Below are positions 1 through 5,961 of a DNA stretch of 11,939 nt, in pieces. Position 1 is the stretch's first letter. Each line of letters begins with the position of its first letter. Source of the DNA: an uncultured Sutterella sp. (lineage in GTDB: Bacteria; Pseudomonadota; Gammaproteobacteria; Burkholderiales; Burkholderiaceae_F); contig USBS01000056.1 in NCBI GenBank assembly GCA_900552915.1, positions 1 to 11,939 of the forward strand. The letters are read 5' to 3'. Made by a program: the position numbers and the translations under genes. Under the pieces are notes generated by a model that saw only the letters and a list, made by a program, of their open reading frames with translations, did no database searches and had not been told where the DNA came from.

Positions 1-2001
1 GTTGATGCCGTCGCCCACCATGGCCGTCGGTGCTTGTCCCTCCAGCTTTTCCACTACGGCGAGCTTGTCTTCGGGCAGAAGTTCAGCCTGAACGTGTTCG
101 ATCCCGACCCGCTCGGCAATGGCTGCGGCCGCGCGCTTGTTGTCGCCGGTAAGAAGCCACGGCGTGAGTTCGGCTTTTTTCATGAGCGCCACGGCTTGGG
201 CGGCGTTGGCTTTAAGGGTGTCGGCAACGGCAAAGACTGCAACCACACCGAACATATCGCTTAAGGCTACAGCCGTTTCGCCCTTGGCGTGAGCCGCTTC
301 AAAGGCGGCTTCAACGTTGGCGGCAACAGGACCCCGCTTGGTAAGCCAATTGAGGTTTGTGAGAAACATGAGCGAACCGTCCACCACGCCCTGTGTGCCG
401 CTTCCGGGCAGCGCCTTGAAATTTTTGACGGGCAGAAGCGATTGCTTGAGTTCGGCGTAGTGCTCGGCCAGCGCTCGGCTTACCGGGTGAGAGCTCATCG
501 CAGCCAGGCTTGCTGCCAATTGAAGCGCTCTGGATTCGGGAACGTCGCTTGTGAGCGTCATGCCGGCAAAGGAAGGTTTGCCCTGCGTGACGGTTCCCGT
601 TTTGTCGAGACACACGTTTTTGAGCGTGCGGCCGGCTTCGAGGTAAACGCCACCTTTGATGAGTACACCGCGGCGCGCGGCAGCCGACACGGCCGAAACG
701 ATAGTCACGGGCGTCGAAATCACCAGGGCGCAGGGGCATGAAATGACGAGAAGCACCAAAGCACGATAAATCCAGACGGTCCAGGGATCATCGGTGATCA
801 CAGGGCCGAGCAGAGCGGTCAGCAGCGCCAGAGCAAAAACCGTTGGCGTATAGCGAGAGGCAAATTTGTCGACAAAGCGCTGCAGCGGAGCTTTTTTCTG
901 CTCGGCTTCCTCTACGGCCCGAATGATGCGGGCGCTCATGCTGTCGCTTGCGGCGGCGGTTGCCCGTACGTAGATTGTGCTTTCAAGCGCCAGAGCCCCG
1001 GCAAAGACGCGTGAACCGACTGTTTTGGTTGCCGGCATCGATTCGCCCGTGATCATGGATTCATCCATGGAACCCGCACCTTCCTCGACCATGCCGTCCA
1101 AGGCAGCCCGTTCGCCCGGTTCGATTCGGTAGAGTGTGCCAGCAGGGATAGCGTCGGCTTTCATGCGCCGCCAGCTTTCGCCCACTTTGACCGTGGCTTC
1201 TGCAGGCGCTACATCCATGAGCTTTCGAATCGCGTTGCGTGCGCGTACCATGCTGAGATCTTCGATGGCTTCGCCGATTTCGTAGAGCACCATCACCATG
1301 GCGGCTTCCGGCCAGGCGCCGAGGCAGACGGCGCCCACCACAGCTGCGCCCATTAGGGTGTCCATGTTGAAGATCAGGCGGAAAAGAAAGCCCAGCCCCT
1401 TGATGATCGTCTGAAAGCCCGCGAGCACAATGGCGACGGCCGCGCAGATCATGATCGCCCATTCGGGCAATGCCTGCGTGAGCTCAATGGCTTCGGCTGC
1501 GGCGGCAAACACAAAGGCGATGCCCAGTCGCGCCCAGGGGATCGACTCGGCAGACGGCCCCCGATCGCCGGCTTTGGCTGAAGCGACTACGTCGGCTGCG
1601 AAACCCGCCTTCTGCAGTTTTTCCAGAATGGCAAAGCAGTTTTCGGAACTCGCATGAAAGGTGGCGGTCTTGCGGATCTTGTCGACGGCGCAGTCAAGTC
1701 CGATGATCTCGAGAATGGCGGGAACGCTGGCTTCGTCAGCAAGTTTTTCGATCGAAAGCGTCACTTCCGATCGGACGGATTCGCGGATTTCGTTTGCGCG
1801 AAGACCGACCGAATCGATCACGCGGATGAGCATTTCGGCCGTTACCGTGTCGTCCTTGGGTTCGAATATCACGGTGCGCGAAAGTGTATCGAATCGCATG
1901 TCGACGACAAGGTCGCTTCCCTTGAAGGCTTTTTCGACGAGTGCCGTTTCGGCGCCGCAGCACATCTCCGGAACGTAAAGCTTGATGTTGGGGTTGGTCA
2001 T
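1..2001 (-). CDS. Heavy-metal (Zn/Cd/Pb) translocating P1B-type ATPase, 3' end cut by window
   Basis: Inner-membrane pump that uses ATP to export soft divalent metals; the ZntA/CadA type is inferred from motifs and from the neighbouring regulator. The reading frame is open for 667 codons and leaves the window just after GDGIN (663-667), so the rest of the GDGxND hinge and the last two membrane helices are missing. The N-terminus carries a heavy-metal-associated domain with a CCGAE motif at 14-18 in place of CxxC, then a second domain-like stretch (about 78-140) with no CxxC. Membrane helices are predicted near 157-175, 181-199, 213-247, 385-402 and 409-432. Further motifs are TGES 318-321 (actuator), CPC 422-424 (transmembrane metal site), DKTGT 466-470 (phosphorylated Asp466) and HP 505-506. 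ATG at 2001 is the first plausible start after an upstream in-frame stop, although the ribosome binding site is weak. Zn, Cd and Pb cannot be told apart because the final helices are absent. Confidence 0.93.
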   Translation of the reverse strand, partial: MTNPNIKLYVPEMCCGAETALVEKAFKGSDLVVDMRFDTLSRTVIFEPKDDTVTAEMLIRVIDSVGLRANEIRESVRSEVTLSIEKLADEASVPAILEIIGLDCAVDKIRKTATFHASSENCFAILEKLQKAGFAADVVASAKAGDRGPSAESIPWARLGIAFVFAAAAEAIELTQALPEWAIMICAAVAIVLAGFQTIIKGLGFLFRLIFNMDTLMGAAVVGAVCLGAWPEAAMVMVLYEIGEAIEDLSMVRARNAIRKLMDVAPAEATVKVGESWRRMKADAIPAGTLYRIEPGERAALDGMVEEGAGSMDESMITGESMPATKTVGSRVFAGALALESTIYVRATAAASDSMSARIIRAVEEAEQKKAPLQRFVDKFASRYTPTVFALALLTALLGPVITDDPWTVWIYRALVLLVISCPCALVISTPVTIVSAVSAAARRGVLIKGGVYLEAGRTLKNVCLDKTGTVTQGKPSFAGMTLTSDVPESRALQLAASLAAMSSHPVSRALAEHYAELKQSLLPVKNFKALPGSGTQGVVDGSLMFLTNLNWLTKRGPVAANVEAAFEAAHAKGETAVALSDMFGVVAVFAVADTLKANAAQAVALMKKAELTPWLLTGDNKRAAAAIAERVGIEHVQAELLPEDKLAVVEKLEGQAPTAMVGDGIN

Positions 2002-2052
2002 GGTTGCGTCGGATCCCGGAGGATCAAAAAGTTCTTGTTGCGTGAATTAAAA

Positions 2053-2073
2053 ACCCTGTAGCGGCTACAATGT
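2053..2073. promoter_or_regulatory. CadR/PbrR/ZntR-like operator (imperfect inverted repeat)
   Basis: The left half ACCCTGTAG (2053-2061) and right half CTACAATGT (2065-2073) flank a short centre. The left half matches the operators I know for the CadR/PbrR/ZntR branch (ACCCTGTAG...CTACAGGGT); the right half departs from the ideal at two positions (AA for GG). The operator fills the spacer of the ATPase promoter and overlaps the likely -10 box of the regulator, so one site can serve activation and autoregulation. Confidence 0.8.
2066..2071 (+). promoter_or_regulatory. Probable -10 box of the MerR regulator gene
   Basis: TACAAT on the plus strand lies inside the operator and about 34 nt before the ATG at 2105, with no good -35 hexamer upstream. 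Transcription from here would start near 2078, too close to the alternative TTG start at 2087 to leave room for a ribosome binding site. That supports the ATG at 2105. Confidence 0.45.
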
Positions 2074-2104
2074 CAAGCACTTTTGTTTGGCTCGGATAAC
2101 CACC

Positions 2105-2569
2105 ATGCGAATCGGAGAACTGGCGCAGCGCTCGGGCGTTGCGGTCGAAACCATCCGCTACTATGAAGCGCAGGGGCTACTGCCCGCGCCGCTTCGGTTG
2201 GAAAACAACTACCGTAATTACACGAACAAGCATTTGGCGCGGCTGCATTTCATTCGGCACTGCCGTCTTTTGGACATGAGCCTCGAGGAAGTGGGCCGAC
2301 TCATCGATTTGCAGAATAAGCCCGGAAGCGACTTTTCCGTCGTGCACGAAACGGTTGACGCGCACATTCGAGACATCGAAGACCGAATTCGAGAACTCGA
2401 AGAACTCAAGCGCAAACTGCAGGCGCTCGAGTGTTTGTGCTCGGGAGACCATGCCGGTTGCTCCTGCGGGATTCTCGAAGAACTCGAAAATTTCTCGGAG
2501 TCGTGCGAATGCTGCCGCGAGTTCGAGCACGAATGCCGGTGTAAAGGCGAACACAAGAAAATTCGGTAG
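2105..2569 (+). CDS. MerR-family heavy-metal-responsive transcriptional regulator (CadR/PbrR/ZntR branch)
   Basis: A 154-residue metal-sensing activator that probably controls the divergent ATPase. The winged-helix DNA-binding domain (MRIGELAQRSGV...TIRYYE, 1-21, with R/N-Y wing residues near 34-39) is followed by a dimerisation coiled coil (about 80-110) and a metal-binding loop. Cys112 and Cys119 match the metal ligands of CadR. The third usual ligand, Cys77 of CadR (Cys79 of ZntR), is replaced by Phe77 in the GSDFS stretch. The C-terminus (110-150) is very rich in Cys: 110, 112, 119, 121, 134, 136, 137, 144 and 146, with His at 116, 142 and 150. CadR has a His-rich tail there that forms a second metal site. 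I chose ATG 2105 over TTG 2087 because family members begin with MRIGELA and because of the promoter position. The ribosome binding site (GGA at 2094-2096) is weak. The exact metal is uncertain. Confidence 0.92.
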   Translation: MRIGELAQRSGVAVETIRYYEAQGLLPAPLRLENNYRNYTNKHLARLHFIRHCRLLDMSLEEVGRLIDLQNKPGSDFSVVHETVDAHIRDIEDRIRELEELKRKLQALECLCSGDHAGCSCGILEELENFSESCECCREFEHECRCKGEHKKIR

Positions 2570-2593
2570 TTCGAGGCAGACAACAAACAACAA

Positions 2594-2620
2594 CTCGCAT
2601 TTGCTAGAGTGCGAGCGTTT
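2594..2620 (+). terminator. Weak terminator-like hairpin after the MerR regulator
   Basis: CTCGCATTT (2594-2602) can pair as RNA with GAGTGCGAG (2607-2615) around a 4-nt loop, using two G-U pairs, and is followed by CGTTTT. The T tract is short, so termination would be partial. If it works it separates the regulator from the membrane protein gene at 2645. Confidence 0.35.
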
Positions 2621-2644
2621 TAACCACATTCCTTAAGAATTTTT

Positions 2645-3205
2645 ATGCATCTTTTCGGCGGTTTTGTCGGCTGGCTTCTTGCGGCGGCCGTGGTTCTCAT
2701 TCCGACTTTTTACGTGGGACGTTTTGCGCAGACCAAGCCTCCCGTCTACACATCGGAGCGAGCCAAAAGCGGTTTCGGCGGTCCGTTGTGGCTTTTTCTG
2801 GCCGGACAGATCGGCTGGGTGCTTACGCTTGTGTGGCAGACCGCCTACATGACAAGCGAACTTTGGTTCATGCTTGCGCGCAATGCGCAGACGATGCAGG
2901 CGGCGTTTGTCGCCGTAGTGCCGGGACTTGTGTCGATCGTCATCGGCATCTGGGTGATTTGGCAAGTAGCCTCAAAGCGCTCTCCGAATGCGCTTGCCTC
3001 GGCCGTGATCGGTGTTTGGCTCATGGGACCGTGCGTTGCCATGATGCAGAGCTGGTATTTCGGACTGGCGTTGACGCAGGCAAGCCTTGTGCAGCTTTTC
3101 GGATGGAGCATTCTCTGGAGCATCTATTTTGCGCTTTCGCCGCGCGCTGCGCTCACCTACGGCACGCCTAGAGGCAAGCGTATTGCCGACGGACTCGAAA
3201 AATAA
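2645..3205 (+). CDS. Hypothetical multi-pass membrane protein (weak DUF2569-like resemblance)
   Basis: I do not recognise this 186-residue protein with confidence. It has about five hydrophobic segments (roughly 5-23, 46-66, 87-109, 116-139 and 143-164), is rich in Trp, and has a polar linker with KPPVYTSERAKS between the first two helices. The C-terminal stretch WSILWSIYFALSPR...TYGTPRGKR resembles the end of DUF2569 (YdgK-like) proteins, where a last helix runs into a basic tail. That resemblance is from memory and weak. No metal-binding motif, catalytic signature or signal peptide cleavage site is evident. It lies 75 nt after the metal regulator on the same strand with a weak hairpin between, so co-transcription is possible but not shown. 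The ribosome binding site (TTAAGAA before ATG 2645) is poor. Confidence 0.75.
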   Translation: MHLFGGFVGWLLAAAVVLIPTFYVGRFAQTKPPVYTSERAKSGFGGPLWLFLAGQIGWVLTLVWQTAYMTSELWFMLARNAQTMQAAFVAVVPGLVSIVIGIWVIWQVASKRSPNALASAVIGVWLMGPCVAMMQSWYFGLALTQASLVQLFGWSILWSIYFALSPRAALTYGTPRGKRIADGLEK

Positions 3206-3320
3206 CAAACATGCCGTCCGGATGAAATACGCAGGAATCCTTTGTTGCGGCCTGCATATTTTTTTAGACTGCGGCGCTTGCCTTCTGGCGGGTTTCGGAA
3301 CAACTACAAGAAACCTACTT

Positions 3321-3351
3321 GTGCGCGGTCGGTTTCGTGCCGGCTGCGCAC
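3321..3351 (+). other. Stable RNA hairpin in the gap (12-bp stem)
   Basis: On the plus strand GTGCGCGGTCGG (3321-3332) pairs with CCGGCTGCGCAC (3340-3351) over 12 positions, two of them G-U, with a 7-nt loop. The two G-U pairs work only in a plus-strand transcript; as minus-strand RNA they become A-C mismatches. No T tract follows, so it is not a simple terminator. It may be a 3'-UTR structure of the membrane protein mRNA or part of a small RNA. Confidence 0.5.
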
Positions 3352-3360
3352 CGACGAGTC

Positions 3361-3407
3361 AAAGAAAAAACGAGACGTCGGTTCAATGGTCGGCGTCTCG
3401 TTTCGTT
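3361..3407 (-). terminator. Rho-independent terminator of the aldo/keto reductase (probably bidirectional)
   Basis: A perfect 10-bp inverted repeat, AAACGAGACG (3368-3377) with CGTCTCGTTT (3394-3403), encloses a 16-nt loop. Read on the minus strand it is followed by TTTTTTCTTT, a good U tract. On the plus strand only TTTCGTT follows, so it may also stop transcripts of the gene at 2645, less efficiently. Confidence 0.8.
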
Positions 3408-3423
3408 AAAGGCTTTTGCAGCG

Positions 3424-4275
3424 TCAGAACGTTACGTGATCGGGATCTAGGCCCGAGAACCCCGTCTGCGGCATGCTGTCGAGCTGCTGCATTTCCTCGT
3501 CGGAAAGGTTGAAGCTGAAGAGGTCTGCATTGAGTCGGCGTCGTTCGGGCGAAAGCGACTTCACGACGGCGGCGGCTCCGTGCTGCAGGCACCAACGCAG
3601 ACAGACCTGACCGGTCGAAACATTGTGCTTTTGCGCGATTTCGGTCAGAAGCGGATTGCGCACCAATGCGCCGCGTGCGATCGGAGACCACGCTACCACT
3701 TGAATGTTGTTGCGCACGCAAAAGTCGAACGTACTCGTCTGACGGTAGCCCGGATGAAATTCGATCTGGTTTACCATCGGAGCGATGCGTGCACGCGCCA
3801 ACAGCGGCACCAGATGGTGAGAAAGGAAATTGCTCACACCGATGGCACGCACCACACCTTGTTCGTAGAGGTCTTCAAGAGCGCGCCAGGTACCGGAATT
3901 GATGCTCTGCCAGGTCATCGGCTCGCCCTTGGCGGCGGGCCAGTGAATCAAAAAGAGATCCAAATAGGAAAGATCCATCTTCTGCAGCGCGGCGTCGAAA
4001 GCACGCATGGCTGCATCGTAGCCGCGATCGGCATTCCAGAGCTTGCTCGTGACGAAGATCTTTTCGCGGGGCACGCCGCAGGTGCGCACGGCCTCGCCCA
4101 CGCCGGCTTCGTTTCCGTAGATGAAAGCCGTATCGATGTGACGATAGCCGATGCTGATGGCGTCGTGAATGTGTTCGATGAGTTTCTCGTCATCGGGCAC
4201 CTGCCAGGTGCCCAAGCCGATGCACGGAATCTTGACGCCGTTTGCGAGGCGAAATCCACTGGCGATAGTGGGCAA
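3424..4275 (-). CDS. Aldo/keto reductase, 2,5-diketo-D-gluconate reductase-like
   Basis: NADPH-dependent cytosolic reductase of aldehydes and ketones, AKR superfamily. With a TTG start at 4275 the protein has 283 residues, the usual length. The catalytic tetrad is visible as Asp48 and Tyr53 (DTAFIYGNE), Lys78 (TSKLW) and His111 (LIHWP). Near the C-terminus a KSLSPERRRLNADLFSF stretch fits the NADPH 2'-phosphate-binding motif of the family. The open frame also reaches an ATG at 4338, but the extra 21 residues resemble no AKR N-terminus, whereas AGGGAGA (4288-4282) lies 6 nt before the TTG, an ideal ribosome binding site. The gene is monocistronic, with its own promoter candidate and terminator. 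The natural substrate cannot be read from the sequence; methylglyoxal and other small aldehydes are common for relatives such as DkgA. Confidence 0.92.
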   Translation of the reverse strand: MPTIASGFRLANGVKIPCIGLGTWQVPDDEKLIEHIHDAISIGYRHIDTAFIYGNEAGVGEAVRTCGVPREKIFVTSKLWNADRGYDAAMRAFDAALQKMDLSYLDLFLIHWPAAKGEPMTWQSINSGTWRALEDLYEQGVVRAIGVSNFLSHHLVPLLARARIAPMVNQIEFHPGYRQTSTFDFCVRNNIQVVAWSPIARGALVRNPLLTEIAQKHNVSTGQVCLRWCLQHGAAAVVKSLSPERRRLNADLFSFNLSDEEMQQLDSMPQTGFSGLDPDHVTF

Positions 4276-4281
4276 GTTCGA

Positions 4282-4288
4282 TCTCCCT
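4282..4288 (-). promoter_or_regulatory. Ribosome binding site that decides a TTG start
   Basis: AGGGAGA on the minus strand sits 6 nt before TTG at 4275-4273 and is the best Shine-Dalgarno sequence in the window. The upstream ATG at 4338 has nothing comparable in front of it, so it favours translation from the TTG. Confidence 0.75.
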
Positions 4289-4362
4289 AAATGCTGGTGT
4301 GAGGGAAGCCGATGTGTTGTTTCTATGTATGCCGGCATTCCCGTTTTTAATATCGGGTACGC

Positions 4363-4368
4363 ATTTTA
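4363..4368 (-). promoter_or_regulatory. Probable -10 box of the aldo/keto reductase
   Basis: Read on the minus strand, TAAAAT is flanked by GC on both sides. It would start transcription near 4356 and give a leader of about 80 nt. No convincing -35 hexamer lies 16-18 bp upstream. A perfect 10-bp palindrome, ATGCCGGCAT (4329-4338), lies in the resulting leader. Confidence 0.4.
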
Positions 4369-4485
4369 GCAAAGGGATGGTTTCGGCTTGAGGCAGCTCA
4401 AACGTTGTCTCTGCAAAATGCGATTTTTGTCGCAGATCATGCCGAATACGCACAAAATCCAATGTTTTTCGGTTGTTTGCCTTAG

Positions 4486-4513
4486 GCGGAGCAAGCGTTC
4501 TCCGCACTACAAT
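4486..4513 (+). promoter_or_regulatory. Probable promoter region of the membrane-anchored hypothetical gene
   Basis: TACAAT (4508-4513) in the context ACTACAATCC is a likely -10 box 36 nt before the ATG at 4549. Directly upstream, GCGGAG (4486-4491) and CTCCGC (4500-4505) form a 6-bp inverted repeat with an 8-nt centre. It occupies the spacer and could be an operator or chance. No good -35 box is visible. Confidence 0.4.
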
Positions 4514-4548
4514 CCAAGCCGAAGAGCTTTTCAATTTGGACAGCCAAG

Positions 4549-5876
4549 ATGCAGCAAGAATTATCCGGCGTTTTTCTTCTCTTAATGGTTATTGCGCTCG
4601 TGGCGCTGGGGTTGATCCTGCGTCGACTGAGCCGACAGGGCGGGTCCAAGCCGACCGCCAAGAGCAAGCACATTCAAAGCGGCCGCCCGGTGCCGAACCA
4701 GGATCCGGCCCGCACGGCGGTCAAAAAGCCGCAGCCTGTTCAGGAGTTCGAGTCCGTCGGCGTACAGCGCCCGACGATGCTTTCGCTCACGACTGTCCGA
4801 GAAAACGCCGTCGCGCCGGAAGTCTTTATCCAGCGCGCCTTCAAGATCGATCGCGACCATTGGCAGGAAATCGAGTCCTCAGAAGAAACGCGCCGTAAGC
4901 TCGATTCTTTGTTTGCGCATGTCTGCCAGCTTGCCTGGGTACCCGGCAGCGCTTTTGAGCGTCACATCTATTCGGTGAGCTTTGCTCCGGCCCTGGAAGC
5001 GGCTCTTCGTGAAGGAATCTTTCGCACGGATAAGTCCGCTGGCGTCGTGACGCATGTCACGGCGATTGACGAGGCGGGTGAAGCCATGGGCAGCCCCATG
5101 AAGATGTCGCTTGCTGGTTCTCAGTTCGGGCTCGTTGCTTCGCTCTGGGCAGCCTTTAATCCCAAGGGAATGCCGCACGAATTGCGCGCGGAACTCGATA
5201 AGGAAAATGCCGAAGTTGCCAAGCGCCTCGCGGAATTGCCTCAGCATGTGGCCTATGAAACGGTTGCGGGCTGGACGATGCGCTACGCAAGCTTGTCTGC
5301 TGTTGTGGCTGCTGTCAAGAGCGGAATTTCGGCCGATCAAATCGATGAGTACCTTGCCGAAATCGACGATATCTCCAGGGATATGCACGCTCAGGCCGAC
5401 CTCATCGATGAAGCGATTGAGCAGCGCGCAAGATCGGTACTTAACCTCGAAGACGCCGACGATGCGCTCGTGCATGCGATTGCTTATATGTACGTGCGGG
5501 ACCTTACCGTGCGCTTTATGCGGATTTGTTCGCTGCTGCGCGTTTCGATCGGTGATTCTTTCGAAGAGGAGGTGCGTTGCGCCAATGCGGTGGCGGGCGA
5601 CGTCAACCAGTTCACCGAGTTGCGCATGACAAACTCGACATCGGCAGCGTGCGCACGGCCAACGCGCATGAAATCGAACGGGCGGCGGCCATTGCGCGTC
5701 ACGCCGAAGAGCTCAACGAGCTCCACGATCATTTCCTTGCCGATTTGCGTCAGGAAGCTCGCAAGGTGCAGGAGGACATCGATCAGGCCGTGCTGCGGCA
5801 GGCACGGCTACGTCGCTACGCCGTGCGCGTCGACGATGACGGACTCGTGGAGAAGTTCTTCGTTTTGAACGCCTGA
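4549..5876 (+). pseudogene. Membrane-anchored hypothetical protein gene with apparent frameshift near 5625
   Basis: Family not recognised. The product begins with one membrane helix (about 7-25) followed by RRLSR, then a polar Pro/Lys-rich linker (about 30-70) and a large acidic, mostly helical domain, so a ZipA-like topology with a cytoplasmic domain is likely; no sequence match to ZipA is claimed. The first frame reads well to ...VNQFTELR at 5625. Beyond that it becomes a Ser/Thr/Arg/Cys-rich tail ending at 5868. The -1 frame from 5625 instead gives HDKLDIGSVRTANAHEIE, continuing as an amphipathic, coiled-coil-like stretch and ending at FFVLNA (stop 5874-5876), with the composition of the upstream part. 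One C lost at CGC(C)ATG explains the change, and restoring it gives about 442 residues. No slippery heptamer or stimulatory structure is obvious. It could be a true mutation, a sequencing or assembly error, or less likely recoding. Gene neighbours give no clue to function. Confidence 0.75.
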
Positions 5877-5897
5877 TCTGCAAAATACGAGAACAAA

Positions 5898-5935
5898 AAG
5901 AGCGCCGCAGAAAAAATCGTTTCTGCGGCGCTTTT
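5898..5935. terminator. Strong bidirectional terminator shared by convergent genes
   Basis: AGCGCCGCAGAAA (5901-5913) pairs perfectly with its reverse complement at 5920-5932 around a 6-nt loop. An A run lies on the left (5895-5899) and CTTTT on the right, so both strands see a GC-rich stem followed by T residues. It lies between the stop of the gene ending at 5876 and the stop of nnr at 5962 and should serve both. Confidence 0.9.
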
Positions 5936-5961
5936 CAATTGCATGCCTCGAAAGGCCCGAA

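Larger units (their letters stand above)
2046..2076 (-). promoter_or_regulatory. MerR-type promoter of the metal ATPase gene (19-bp spacer)
   Basis: Read on the minus strand, a perfect -35 TTGACA (2076-2071) is followed 19 bp later by TTTAAT (2051-2046). A 19-20 bp spacer instead of 17 bp is the known hallmark of promoters that MerR-family activators untwist. Transcription would begin near 2039, giving a leader of about 40 nt before the ATG at 2001. Confidence 0.8.
3206..3423. other. Non-coding gap between convergent genes
   Basis: These 218 nt separate the membrane protein stop codon from the aldo/keto reductase stop codon. An open frame crosses the gap from an ATG at 3222, but it runs through the terminator and into the reductase antisense, so I do not call it a gene. 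The gap holds two hairpins, at 3321-3351 and 3368-3403. Confidence 0.6.

Noticed and set aside
2087..2104. TTG start at 2087 for the MerR regulator
   Set aside because: It would add six atypical residues before MRIGEL and lies about 9 nt after the probable transcript start, leaving no room for ribosome binding.
3222..3512. Small open frame starting at ATG 3222 in the intergenic gap (MKYAGILCCG...)
   Set aside because: It reads through a strong terminator stem and into the reductase antisense, has no ribosome binding site, and its composition is not protein-like.
3580..4290. Open frame of 236 codons on the plus strand, antisense to the aldo/keto reductase
   Set aside because: The opposite strand carries the full AKR catalytic tetrad and cofactor motif, and this frame has no family features.
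5619..5631. Programmed -1 ribosomal frameshift as the explanation for the broken gene
   Set aside because: There is no X XXY YYZ slippery heptamer and no evident downstream pseudoknot; a single-base deletion or sequence error is simpler, although orthologue comparison could change this.
4549..5876. Calling the membrane-anchored gene zipA
   Set aside because: Only the topology (N-terminal helix, basic and Pro-rich linker, cytoplasmic domain) is similar; I could not recognise the ZipA C-terminal FtsZ-binding fold in the sequence.
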